Shown in pieces: positions 24,143 through 31,350 of a stretch of 35,054 nt of DNA. The stretch is from a virus. Location of the stretch: IMG/VR virus record IMGVR_UViG_3300030061_003485, positions 2,980-38,033 of that record; one strand, 5' to 3'. The stretch's first letter is position 1. Each line of letters opens with the position of its first letter. The position numbers and the translations under genes were made by a program. The notes beneath the pieces are model-generated. The model was given only the letters and a program-made list of their open reading frames with translations, ran no database searches and was not told the DNA's origin.

Positions 24143-24783
24143 AAGCAATAGTTTTAGCTGGTTCAAAGGGAATAGGTAAAGGTGTTTCCGATGATTTAAA
24201 AACAATATGTGATGATGTGATTAGTACATCATCAAGTGATTTAGATACTTCTAATATTAAAGAAGTAGCAAGATTTGCTGATGAGAATCCAAGTACAGAT
24301 ATATTAGTTCTGAATACAGGAGGTCCACCAGCAAAAGATTTCTTTGATATAACAGAAGAGGAGTGGTCTAAATATTACAATCAATTGTTTTATAGTTTTG
24401 TGTACTTACTACAGAACATAAAAATAAACGATGGTGGTTATATTTTCTTATTATCATCACATCAGATTACAGAACCAACGGAGAAAATGTCTTTGTCAGT
24501 TTCATTTAGAATTGCTTTCTCTAGTGTGTTTAAAATATTATCAAAACAATATGCTAAACGTAATGTGAGTTGTATAAATATAGCGTCAGGACCTATCAGA
24601 ACTGATAGGTTAGTTAGTTTAGTGGATAACATGGATGAATTTGAAAAAAGTTTACCGATGGGTAGAGTTGGTGAAGTTAAGGAATTAAGTTCATTTATCA
24701 AATCTATTATAGAGAATGAAATAAAATATCTTACAGGTGTTACAATTAATTTTGATGGGGGTATATCAAACTATGTCTTTTAA
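24139..24783 (+). CDS. Classical-type SDR oxidoreductase (no YxxxK)
   Basis: A protein of 214 residues. VLAGSKGIGKGV is the cofactor loop, LVLNTGGPPAKDFFDITEEEW replaces the usual NNAG segment, and IASGPIRTDRLVS, MGRVGEVKEL and LTGVTINFDGG end it. At the catalytic site it reads SVSFRIAFSSVFKIL, without Tyr and Lys. The same lack is seen in the bacterial SDR subfamily with NAGGPP and GxIRTDR motifs, so it is a family trait and not decay. It is the last gene before the 57-base gap. In the Leg/sialic cluster context it may reduce a keto-sugar. Confidence 0.8.
   Translation: MKAIVLAGSKGIGKGVSDDLKTICDDVISTSSSDLDTSNIKEVARFADENPSTDILVLNTGGPPAKDFFDITEEEWSKYYNQLFYSFVYLLQNIKINDGGYIFLLSSHQITEPTEKMSLSVSFRIAFSSVFKILSKQYAKRNVSCINIASGPIRTDRLVSLVDNMDEFEKSLPMGRVGEVKELSSFIKSIIENEIKYLTGVTINFDGGISNYVF
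24591..24610. other. Perfect 8-bp hairpin inside the SDR gene
   Basis: ACCTATCA and TGATAGGT pair perfectly around the loop GAAC, and TATAAATATA lies just upstream (24573-24582). The hairpin is followed by TAGTTAGTTTAG, which is not a clean T-run. It lies inside codons for GPIRTDRL, so it may be coincidence. An RNA processing or weak termination role is possible. Confidence 0.3.
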
Positions 24784-24840
24784 CGCTTGTAATTTAGTAA
24801 ATAATTTTGTATATTACAATAATTAAAAATAAGGTATATT
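24784..24840 (+). promoter_or_regulatory. 57-base intergenic gap with a sigma-70-like promoter and an inverted repeat
   Basis: The largest gap in the window. TTGTAA (24787-24792) and TATATT (24810-24815) stand 17 bases apart, a good match to a bacterial housekeeping promoter (4 of 6 and 5 of 6 positions). TTGTAAT (24787-24793) and ATTACAA (24813-24819) form a 7-base inverted repeat around the spacer, so a dimeric regulator could bind across it. An AAGG ribosome site precedes the ATG at 24841. It probably starts a second transcript for the right half of the sugar cluster. Confidence 0.5.
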
Positions 24841-26106
24841 ATGAATAAAGAACATTCAGTATATGATGCTATCCGAGATTATTTTGATGAAATATCTATT
24901 GAAGATATAAAACCTAATTCTTGGAAAGTGCCAATAGGTGGTGGTTTTTATGGAGCAGAAGAGGTTAATGCTGCTGTTGAGTGTTATCTCAATGGCTCTC
25001 TTTCTATTCAAGAACCAGTAATGGAGTTTGAGAAAAATTTTAGTAAGTACATTGGAACAAAATATGGAGTTGCTACTAATTCAGGTACGAGTGCTAATAT
25101 ATTAGCATTAGATGCTCTGATAAAAAAAGGTAAGTTAATCAAAGGTGATTATGTAGTAGTCCCATCAACAACATTTATATCTGTGGCAACACCTATACTT
25201 CAATTAGGTTTGATTCCACTTTATGTTGATGTTGATAGGTACACTCTTAATCTTGATTTAAATGAACTTGAAGGTGCTATAAAATCATATAAACCAAAGT
25301 GTATTATGGTAGTTCATACGTTAGGAAATCCATTGGATATGGATAGATTAATGAGTATCGTTGATGATACAGACATTCAAGTTATAGAAGATTGTTGTGA
25401 AGCTCATGGTGCTGAATGGAATGGTAAACGAATTGGTAGTTTTGGTGATATGTCAACTTGGAGTTTTTATGTAGCACATCATATAACTACTGCTGAAGGT
25501 GGTATGGTGTTAACTAATTCAGATGAGTTAGAAATTACTTTACGAGAACTAAGAGAGTTTGGTAGAGACAAATCTTATTCTGGTGAAAGATATGGTATAA
25601 CAAGTGGAAATTTAGTTAACTTTGATGAGAGATATACCTTTGATAAAGTAGGATGGAATTTTAGAATGGCTGATGCTCCAGCTGCTTTTGGAAATCAACA
25701 ATTAAAAAAACTAGATGTCATGATTGATATTAGACTTAGAAACGCTAAAAGGTTAATAGATGGGTTATCAGATTGTGATGGTATAGATACATTTCCACAT
25801 AATAATGATATTGTAAAAAATAGTTTTTATTCGTTTCCAATAACATGTGGTGACCATATTTCACGAAATGATATGGCTAGATTTTTAGAATCTAAAGGTA
25901 TCGAAACAAGGTCAATAATGTGTGGAACTTTATCAGACCAACCCGCTTTATGTGATGAACCAAAAGTTGAATATGGTGGTTTGGTAAATAGTAGAATGAT
26001 AAGAGATAAATCTTTCTTTGTTGGTTGTCATCCACTTTTAGGTGACGAGGAGATTGATTATGTAATTGATAATGTTAAAGAATATTTAAGGAGTCATAAT
26101 GAGTAA
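24841..26106 (+). CDS. RfbH-like PLP-dependent sugar 3-dehydratase lacking the Fe-S loop
   Basis: A protein of 421 residues of the DegT fold, closer to RfbH/E1 (CDP-4-keto-6-deoxyglucose 3-dehydrase) than the ColD-like gene at 14353. It has NSGTSANILALDAL, VIEDCCEAHGAEW, and WSFYVAHHITTAEGG with His213 in place of the PLP Lys, where RfbH reads a nearly identical block. RfbH then has a four-cysteine loop for a [2Fe-2S] cluster; here that stretch is GRDKSYSGERYG, about seven residues shorter and without Cys. It must therefore work without the cluster, as ColD does. The final product would be a 3-deoxy sugar nucleotide. First gene after the 57-base gap. Confidence 0.85.
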   Translation: MNKEHSVYDAIRDYFDEISIEDIKPNSWKVPIGGGFYGAEEVNAAVECYLNGSLSIQEPVMEFEKNFSKYIGTKYGVATNSGTSANILALDALIKKGKLIKGDYVVVPSTTFISVATPILQLGLIPLYVDVDRYTLNLDLNELEGAIKSYKPKCIMVVHTLGNPLDMDRLMSIVDDTDIQVIEDCCEAHGAEWNGKRIGSFGDMSTWSFYVAHHITTAEGGMVLTNSDELEITLRELREFGRDKSYSGERYGITSGNLVNFDERYTFDKVGWNFRMADAPAAFGNQQLKKLDVMIDIRLRNAKRLIDGLSDCDGIDTFPHNNDIVKNSFYSFPITCGDHISRNDMARFLESKGIETRSIMCGTLSDQPALCDEPKVEYGGLVNSRMIRDKSFFVGCHPLLGDEEIDYVIDNVKEYLRSHNE

Positions 26107-27082
26107 TATTTTGGTGACAGGTGGAGCGGGTGCTATAGGTTCAAATTTAGTTAAAAAACTAATTGAACTTGATAATAAAGTGGTTATTATAGATGATACT
26201 TCGTCCGGTAATCTAAATAATTTAGTTGATGTAGAGGATTCTATTTCTGTGGTACAAGGTAGTATAGTTAACGAAAGTTGTATTAATGAAGCTTTCTCAT
26301 ATGATATTGATGAGGTTTACCATTTAGCTGTTAATTTTGCTAATCAAAATTCTGTTGATAATCCTGAAAAAGATTTAATGACAAATGGGATAGGTACTGT
26401 AAAGATACTTGAAGCTTCAGTTCAACATAAAGTAAAAAAGTTTTTATTGAGTTCATCATCATGTGTATATAGACCAGCAGATAAACCATTTGCTGAAAAA
26501 GATGATATTGAACTTACCACTCCTTATGCTATAACAAAAATGTTATCCGAATATTATGTTTCATTTTTTAGTAAGTTTCATAACTTACCATCGGTTATGG
26601 TTAGGTATTTTAACAATTATGGTCCTGGTGATGTACCAGGTCAATTTAGAGGTGTCGTTCCTAACTTCATGTATAAGGCTATGAATAACGAACCCTTACC
26701 TATAACTGGCGATGGAAGTGAGACTAGACCATTTACTTTTGTTGATGATATAGTGAGTGGGACTATAAAAGCTATGGATAATGGTACAAGAATATCTCCA
26801 TCATTTTCCGGTCATCCACTTAAAAGTGATAATAACATCGTATATAATATAGGTAGTGATAAATCATATACGATATTAGAATTTGCTGAAACTCTTAACA
26901 AGGTATGTGGTAATTCTGCTGGTATAGAATTTTTACCAAAGAGGAATTGGGACATGTTTCCAAAAAGAGCTGTAAATAATGATAAAGCTCGAGAGGAGTT
27001 AGATTTTGATATAACACATGATTTGACTCAAGGTTTGACAATTACATATGATTGGTTTAAAAAACAAAACTTTAAGTTATAG
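26099..27082 (+). CDS. NAD-dependent epimerase/dehydratase (extended SDR, GalE/UXS-like)
   Basis: A protein of 327 residues with ILVTGGAGAIGSNL, VIIDDTSSGN, YHLAVNFANQNSVDNP, Ser119-121 (LLSSSSCVY), catalytic Tyr143/Lys147 (YAITK), VRYFNNYGPGD and GDGSETRPFTFVDDI. All core motifs are intact. The best comparison is with UDP-sugar 4-epimerases or decarboxylases. It overlaps the dehydratase gene by 8 bases and is followed by an 8-base gap. Confidence 0.87.
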   Translation: MSNILVTGGAGAIGSNLVKKLIELDNKVVIIDDTSSGNLNNLVDVEDSISVVQGSIVNESCINEAFSYDIDEVYHLAVNFANQNSVDNPEKDLMTNGIGTVKILEASVQHKVKKFLLSSSSCVYRPADKPFAEKDDIELTTPYAITKMLSEYYVSFFSKFHNLPSVMVRYFNNYGPGDVPGQFRGVVPNFMYKAMNNEPLPITGDGSETRPFTFVDDIVSGTIKAMDNGTRISPSFSGHPLKSDNNIVYNIGSDKSYTILEFAETLNKVCGNSAGIEFLPKRNWDMFPKRAVNNDKAREELDFDITHDLTQGLTITYDWFKKQNFKL

Positions 27083-27090
27083 GGTAACAA

Positions 27091-27639
27091 ATGATTTGGA
27101 ACGAAATTTTGTGTTTAGGAGACTCCCTAACATCAGGAGCTAGAGATCCATATGGTAGGTCATATCCAGCAGAGTTAGGTAGTATGATGACTTCTGAAAT
27201 GAATGAGTTTTATTATTGTCATAATTTTAGTATCAATGGTGAGACTAGTTCTGATTTACAGAAAAGAGCTTGGAGTAACATTAGTGCTGGAAAAAACTCT
27301 AAGATAATGATACTGATAATAGGAACTAATGATTCAGAAGCTAAAATACCAATGGATATTTACGAGGATAATATTCGTCAAATTGTAAATATTGCTAGAG
27401 TATTTGGGATGTATGTAATTCTTGGTACGATACCTAATATTAATTTTACACCATTGTATCTCAATCCTAAATATATTAAAGAATATAATCTTATAATTAA
27501 GAAGTTATCTAAAGAAATGAAATTTGACCTTGTTGATTTATCAAACATAGAGATGTCTGATGGTGTACATTTTACTCATGAGGGTAATGTAGAAGTAGCT
27601 ACTAGGTTTAAGAATCACATTTTGGGACTACAAAAATGA
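27091..27639 (+). CDS. SGNH/GDSL-family hydrolase
   Basis: A protein of 182 residues with all four SGNH blocks: LCLGDSLTSGA (Ser12), SINGETS (Gly50), IIGTND (Asn80) and SDGVHFTHEGN (Asp157, His160). There is no signal peptide, so it acts in the cytoplasm. Such enzymes deacylate sugars or transfer acyl groups; in sialic-type clusters they are often O-acetyl esterases. The substrate here is unknown. It overlaps the 2-epimerase gene by 4 bases. Confidence 0.87.
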   Translation: MIWNEILCLGDSLTSGARDPYGRSYPAELGSMMTSEMNEFYYCHNFSINGETSSDLQKRAWSNISAGKNSKIMILIIGTNDSEAKIPMDIYEDNIRQIVNIARVFGMYVILGTIPNINFTPLYLNPKYIKEYNLIIKKLSKEMKFDLVDLSNIEMSDGVHFTHEGNVEVATRFKNHILGLQK

Positions 27640-28709
27640 AAACAATAATTCATGTTTTAGGAGCAAGGCCTAATTTTATCAAAGCTGCCCCATTGATAAA
27701 AAATATCAATAGCAAACTTGATGTAAAAAATATAATTGTACATACAGGTCAACATTATGATAAGAACATGTCAGGTCAGTTCTTTGTTGACTTAAATATA
27801 CCTAAACCTGATGTTAACTTAGGATTGGGTGGTGGAAGTCACGCTACTCAAACTGCTGAAATAATGAAAGGATGTGAAAAAGTTTTCGAAGAACACAATC
27901 CTGATTTGATTATAGTTTATGGTGATGTTAATAGTTGTGTAGCGGCTGCTCTTGTTGCTTCTAAATTAAATATAAAGATAGCACACATCGAATCTGGTTT
28001 AAGGAGTGGTGATAGAACAATGCCCGAAGAAATAAACAGAATAGTTACCGATAATTTATCGGACTATCTGTTTGTAACTTGTGAAGACGCCGTATCTAAT
28101 TTAAAAGATGCTTATGGTGAGGTTTTTTTTGTAGGTAACACCATGATAGACTCTCTAGTTGAGTTTGACAAAAAGTTTGATGAGTCAACAATCCTTTCAA
28201 AACTAGATTTAAATAAAAAAGAATATGCTCTAACAACGATACATAGACCATTTACCGTTGATGATATATCAAGGTTGGGGGATATGATGGATTCTTTAGT
28301 AAATCTCTCAAGGGGAGTTGAATGTGTTTTACCAATTCATCCTAGAACAAAAAATGCCCTTATCAAAAATGATTTAAACCATTATTTTGAAAGTAAACTA
28401 AAAATAATAGAACCTCTTGGTTATTTAGATTTTATGTGTCTACAGAAGAATGCTAAATTTATAATAACGGATTCTGGTGGGGTGCAAGAAGAGTCTTCTT
28501 ATTTTAATGTCCCATGTCTAACTATCAGAGATAATACAGAAAGACCAATAACTTGTACCGATGGAACAAACAAGATGATTGGTACTAGTTACTCCAACAT
28601 ATTAGACGAAGTTATGATGATAGATTTTAATAAAAAAAGTACAATCAAACTATGGGACGGTAAATCATCTGATAGGATTGTTAAAATATTAAAGGAAGTT
28701 ATCTTATGA
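27636..28709 (+). CDS. wecB: UDP-N-acetylglucosamine 2-epimerase (WecB/NeuC family)
   Basis: A protein of 357 residues, normal for WecB, with VLGARPNFIKAAPL, VHTGQHYDKNMSGQFF, VYGDVNSCVAA, HIESGLRSGDRTMPEEINRIVTD and SGGVQEESSYFNVPCLTIRDNTERP, the conserved block order. It converts UDP-GlcNAc to UDP-ManNAc or, if of the NeuC hydrolysing type, to free ManNAc plus UDP. The second would feed the NeuB fusion. The motif spelling is nearer the non-hydrolysing type, so the link to NeuB is not certain. Confidence 0.9.
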   Translation: MKTIIHVLGARPNFIKAAPLIKNINSKLDVKNIIVHTGQHYDKNMSGQFFVDLNIPKPDVNLGLGGGSHATQTAEIMKGCEKVFEEHNPDLIIVYGDVNSCVAAALVASKLNIKIAHIESGLRSGDRTMPEEINRIVTDNLSDYLFVTCEDAVSNLKDAYGEVFFVGNTMIDSLVEFDKKFDESTILSKLDLNKKEYALTTIHRPFTVDDISRLGDMMDSLVNLSRGVECVLPIHPRTKNALIKNDLNHYFESKLKIIEPLGYLDFMCLQKNAKFIITDSGGVQEESSYFNVPCLTIRDNTERPITCTDGTNKMIGTSYSNILDEVMMIDFNKKSTIKLWDGKSSDRIVKILKEVIL

Positions 28710-29680
28710 GTAAATATAGATTTTCTGCCGTCTACATGACTAGAGATTATTATCCTATGTTTGATGGGTGTTTATATAAATACAGTAAAGCTAATTATAA
28801 TGATATAAATGTCATCAATATTGACATGAACTCAACAAAAGAAAATCTTGAGATTGGTAAAAAGACTTGTGACAATTTAGGAATATTAATGGCAGATGAA
28901 ATTGCTGACTCAATGGAAGATGGATTAAGAATTGCTGATGACTACATGACAAAAAATAACATTGAGTCTGATTGGATGATATGTTTTCAACATGATGTGT
29001 TTCCAATGACTGAAACATTTTGGGATGACTTACAAGACATAATCGATGAAATAGACGAAGATAAGGTTGGTATAATAGGTGGTAATAGTTTCAGTAATTA
29101 TGCTAATGCTGTTGAAGGTGTGATAAGTAAACAATATCTTGGTAAGACAAAAACTGGAAGAGGTATGTTACCTCGTGATATACTTGAGAATCCATATTCT
29201 GGTTGGTATAAAGATTTGCCAGATAAATACTACAAGTCAAAGTATTTTGTCGTAGAGTCACCATACTGGTCACAATTTATTATAAATCGTAAGTTATTTA
29301 GAGAACATATAGAAGTAGATTCTGAATTTGTATTTGAACTTTGGGGTGATGATTTAGCATATCAATTTTTATCTAAGGGTATAGTTAATATCTCTGTACC
29401 ACATTTACTTGTATGTCATGACCATGATTTAAAATCAGGTATAAAAATAAATTCCCAAAAATTAATCGAACCGAGACATGATTTTAATTCATCACAGATG
29501 AGATTTTGGGATAAATGGGGATTTCGTTGGGGTATTAGAAATTCAGATGTTCGTAAACAATTTAGTGAAACATCTAGTGAGATATACGATGAGAATGCTC
29601 TTCAACCTTTCTTTTTTAATATTAATATAAATGATGGACCTTTAGATATAGATTTAAAATCAGAGGCACCGATATTATGA
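28706..29680 (+). CDS. GT-A-like glycosyltransferase candidate
   Basis: A protein of 324 residues. MICFQHDVFPM near residue 95 stands where a GT-A enzyme has its metal-binding DxD, and YWSQFIINRKLFREHI then WGDDLAYQFLSKGI (acidic pair after Trp-Gly) resemble the second half of such enzymes, as does the terminal CHDHDLKSG. The family is not certain. It lies between the 2-epimerase and the sialyltransferase-like gene with ATGA overlaps, which supports a role in glycan assembly. Confidence 0.6.
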   Translation: MSKYRFSAVYMTRDYYPMFDGCLYKYSKANYNDINVINIDMNSTKENLEIGKKTCDNLGILMADEIADSMEDGLRIADDYMTKNNIESDWMICFQHDVFPMTETFWDDLQDIIDEIDEDKVGIIGGNSFSNYANAVEGVISKQYLGKTKTGRGMLPRDILENPYSGWYKDLPDKYYKSKYFVVESPYWSQFIINRKLFREHIEVDSEFVFELWGDDLAYQFLSKGIVNISVPHLLVCHDHDLKSGIKINSQKLIEPRHDFNSSQMRFWDKWGFRWGIRNSDVRKQFSETSSEIYDENALQPFFFNININDGPLDIDLKSEAPIL

Positions 29681-30429
29681 GTTTTGATAGAATATTAGCA
29701 ACAAAAGATTATGGTAAATTTATAATTGATAAATGTAATGAAACTGAATCATATAAGTTTTCTGAATTTAATTCTTCAGTAGAAGAATTAAAACAATTAA
29801 TAGATACTAGATATATAGACGAGAATATATACGATGGCAAAAGTTGTGTCGTTGTAGCTAGTGGTGGTTCTGTTTTACAAAAAGAATTTGGAGAAGTAAT
29901 AGATAAGTTTGATTTAGTTGTTAGAACTAATTTAGCTAAATTTGAGGGATTTGAAAAACATGTGGGTAGTAGAACTGATGTTAGGTTTCTATCCCATAAA
30001 ACATTTGGTAACACTTTACCAAAAGAAGATTTTTCAGCTTACGATACTAACTATGTACCAAACTCAAAATCACATCTCATCATCAGATCAGTTGGTAATG
30101 TTGGTTCTATGATTCCTGGATTTGCTTTAAATAAGGATGGTGAAAATAATTTTAGTATTTTGGACTTGGACTATAATACTTATTTAGACAGACAATTAAA
30201 TACAGGTCATTATTGTACTGTCGGTTTTTCTGCCGTGCATACAATGATGGATTTAGGTTGTGAGGTTTACATTTATGGTTTTGATTTCTACAATGAATCT
30301 ACACCATATCATTATTATGAAAAAGTTTCAAAGAAAGCTCAAACTGGTAGAGCTAATCATCCAATGAAAAGTGAAAAAGTTTATATTGATTATTTAGTCA
30401 ACGTTGAAAAGGTAAAAAGGTTATTGTGA
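29677..30429 (+). CDS. GT29 sialyltransferase-like protein
   Basis: A protein of 250 residues that shows all four sialylmotifs known from animal sialyltransferases. Motif L is at 56-104 (CVVVASGGSVLQKEFG...FDLVVRTNLA...VGSRTDVRF), motif S at 176-203 (TGHYCTVGFSAVH...CEVYIYGFDF), motif III at 211-215 (YHYYE) and motif VS as His228-x4-Glu233. The size is that of a soluble catalytic domain without a membrane anchor. GT29 transfers sialic acid from CMP-sialate to a glycan. With the NeuB fusion and NeuA in the same window this closes a pathway from precursor to transfer. Bacterial and phage GT29 may use other nonulosonates or related donors. Confidence 0.83.
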   Translation: MSFDRILATKDYGKFIIDKCNETESYKFSEFNSSVEELKQLIDTRYIDENIYDGKSCVVVASGGSVLQKEFGEVIDKFDLVVRTNLAKFEGFEKHVGSRTDVRFLSHKTFGNTLPKEDFSAYDTNYVPNSKSHLIIRSVGNVGSMIPGFALNKDGENNFSILDLDYNTYLDRQLNTGHYCTVGFSAVHTMMDLGCEVYIYGFDFYNESTPYHYYEKVSKKAQTGRANHPMKSEKVYIDYLVNVEKVKRLL

Positions 30430-31340
30430 ATATAAAAGATAGAGAAAAACTATACGATAAAATTCGTAATGAATGTAGGGTTTCTTTTGATGGTGGAATT
30501 TATCTTGAACTACCCATTCAAGAAAATGACATTAAAAAACTACAGAGACTTTTTGAGGATTATATCATAAAGACGCTAGAGTCTTATTATGCAATGGAAT
30601 TTAAAAGAGAAGACTTTTTAGTTAAGTATAAAGATAGAATTTTACAACTACCAAATAAAACACCAAACGGGATACTTTACCCTAAAGTTGAAAACGTAGA
30701 TGTGTATAATAAAATACAGAGTCATGTAAATGATATTCTAATTAATACTAATTTAGTAAATCAACTTGATTCATTTGATTTTGTTAATGTTAGGATAGTA
30801 GACGGCAAGATTACAGATATGGATTCGAGATTATCAGCCACATCAAGATTACATTCTGATGCTTGGGCTGGTCACACGGATGATGCCGTTTTAACAATAG
30901 GGGTATTGGGTGATCAAAAAACATCTTTGGAATTTAATAGGATTATTGGTGAGGTATCACCGGAGTTTTTTGAAACACAACCTGACTATGTTGTTGCTTT
31001 AGATACGCTTACAGATTATGAGCATATTAGCGATTTAAAATTTAATACTATTACTATATTTGACCACACTTGTTTACATAGAACAATTAAATCTGAAGGT
31101 GGGTTGAGATGTTCTATTGACATTGGGGTTAAATTAAAATCATCAAGTGGATTATTTAAACAGAGGAAATACGGTAGGGAAATAAAAACAATAGAAGTTA
31201 AAGATATTTTAAAGATAGGTAAAGAGACTTTTGTTGAAGCTACTGAAACATTAGAAGAATGTTATAATAGATTTGAAGGTCATAAGTATGATGATGTACC
31301 TATGTCTTCTATCCACGATACAATCAGAATAGGAAAGTGA
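30426..31340 (+). CDS. 2OG/Fe(II) dioxygenase of the sugar cluster
   Basis: A protein of 304 residues from GTG 30426. The iron site is His143-Ser-Asp145 (RLHSDAWAGHTDD) and His218 (FDHTCLHRT), with Arg228 (LRCSIDIGV) as the 2-oxoglutarate anchor. It is unlike the other two oxygenases of the window and resembles the 2OG-Fe(II) proteins reported in sporadic bacterial carbohydrate clusters. It follows the GT29 gene with an overlap of 4 bases, so hydroxylation of a sialic-type sugar or of the acceptor glycan is plausible. Confidence 0.75.
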   Translation: MNIKDREKLYDKIRNECRVSFDGGIYLELPIQENDIKKLQRLFEDYIIKTLESYYAMEFKREDFLVKYKDRILQLPNKTPNGILYPKVENVDVYNKIQSHVNDILINTNLVNQLDSFDFVNVRIVDGKITDMDSRLSATSRLHSDAWAGHTDDAVLTIGVLGDQKTSLEFNRIIGEVSPEFFETQPDYVVALDTLTDYEHISDLKFNTITIFDHTCLHRTIKSEGGLRCSIDIGVKLKSSSGLFKQRKYGREIKTIEVKDILKIGKETFVEATETLEECYNRFEGHKYDDVPMSSIHDTIRIGK

Positions 31341-31350
31341 GGTTATAATG
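31339..31350 (+). promoter_or_regulatory. Recurrent junction motif GAGGTTATAATG (copy 3)
   Basis: Follows the TGA stop of the oxygenase gene and includes the ATG of the next gene. It is identical over 12 bases with the copies at 1434 and 11401, which precede unrelated genes. Confidence 0.5.

Noticed and set aside
24139-24783. The SDR without YxxxK as a decayed pseudogene.
   Set aside because: The frame is intact and the missing Tyr/Lys is typical of an SDR subfamily with the NAGGPP and IRTDR motifs, which are both present.
4800-28790. Several TATAAATA boxes resembling T4 late promoters (near 4832, 11219, 15187, 24573 and 28775).
   Set aside because: They lie inside genes, far from starts, and are expected by chance in such AT-rich DNA.
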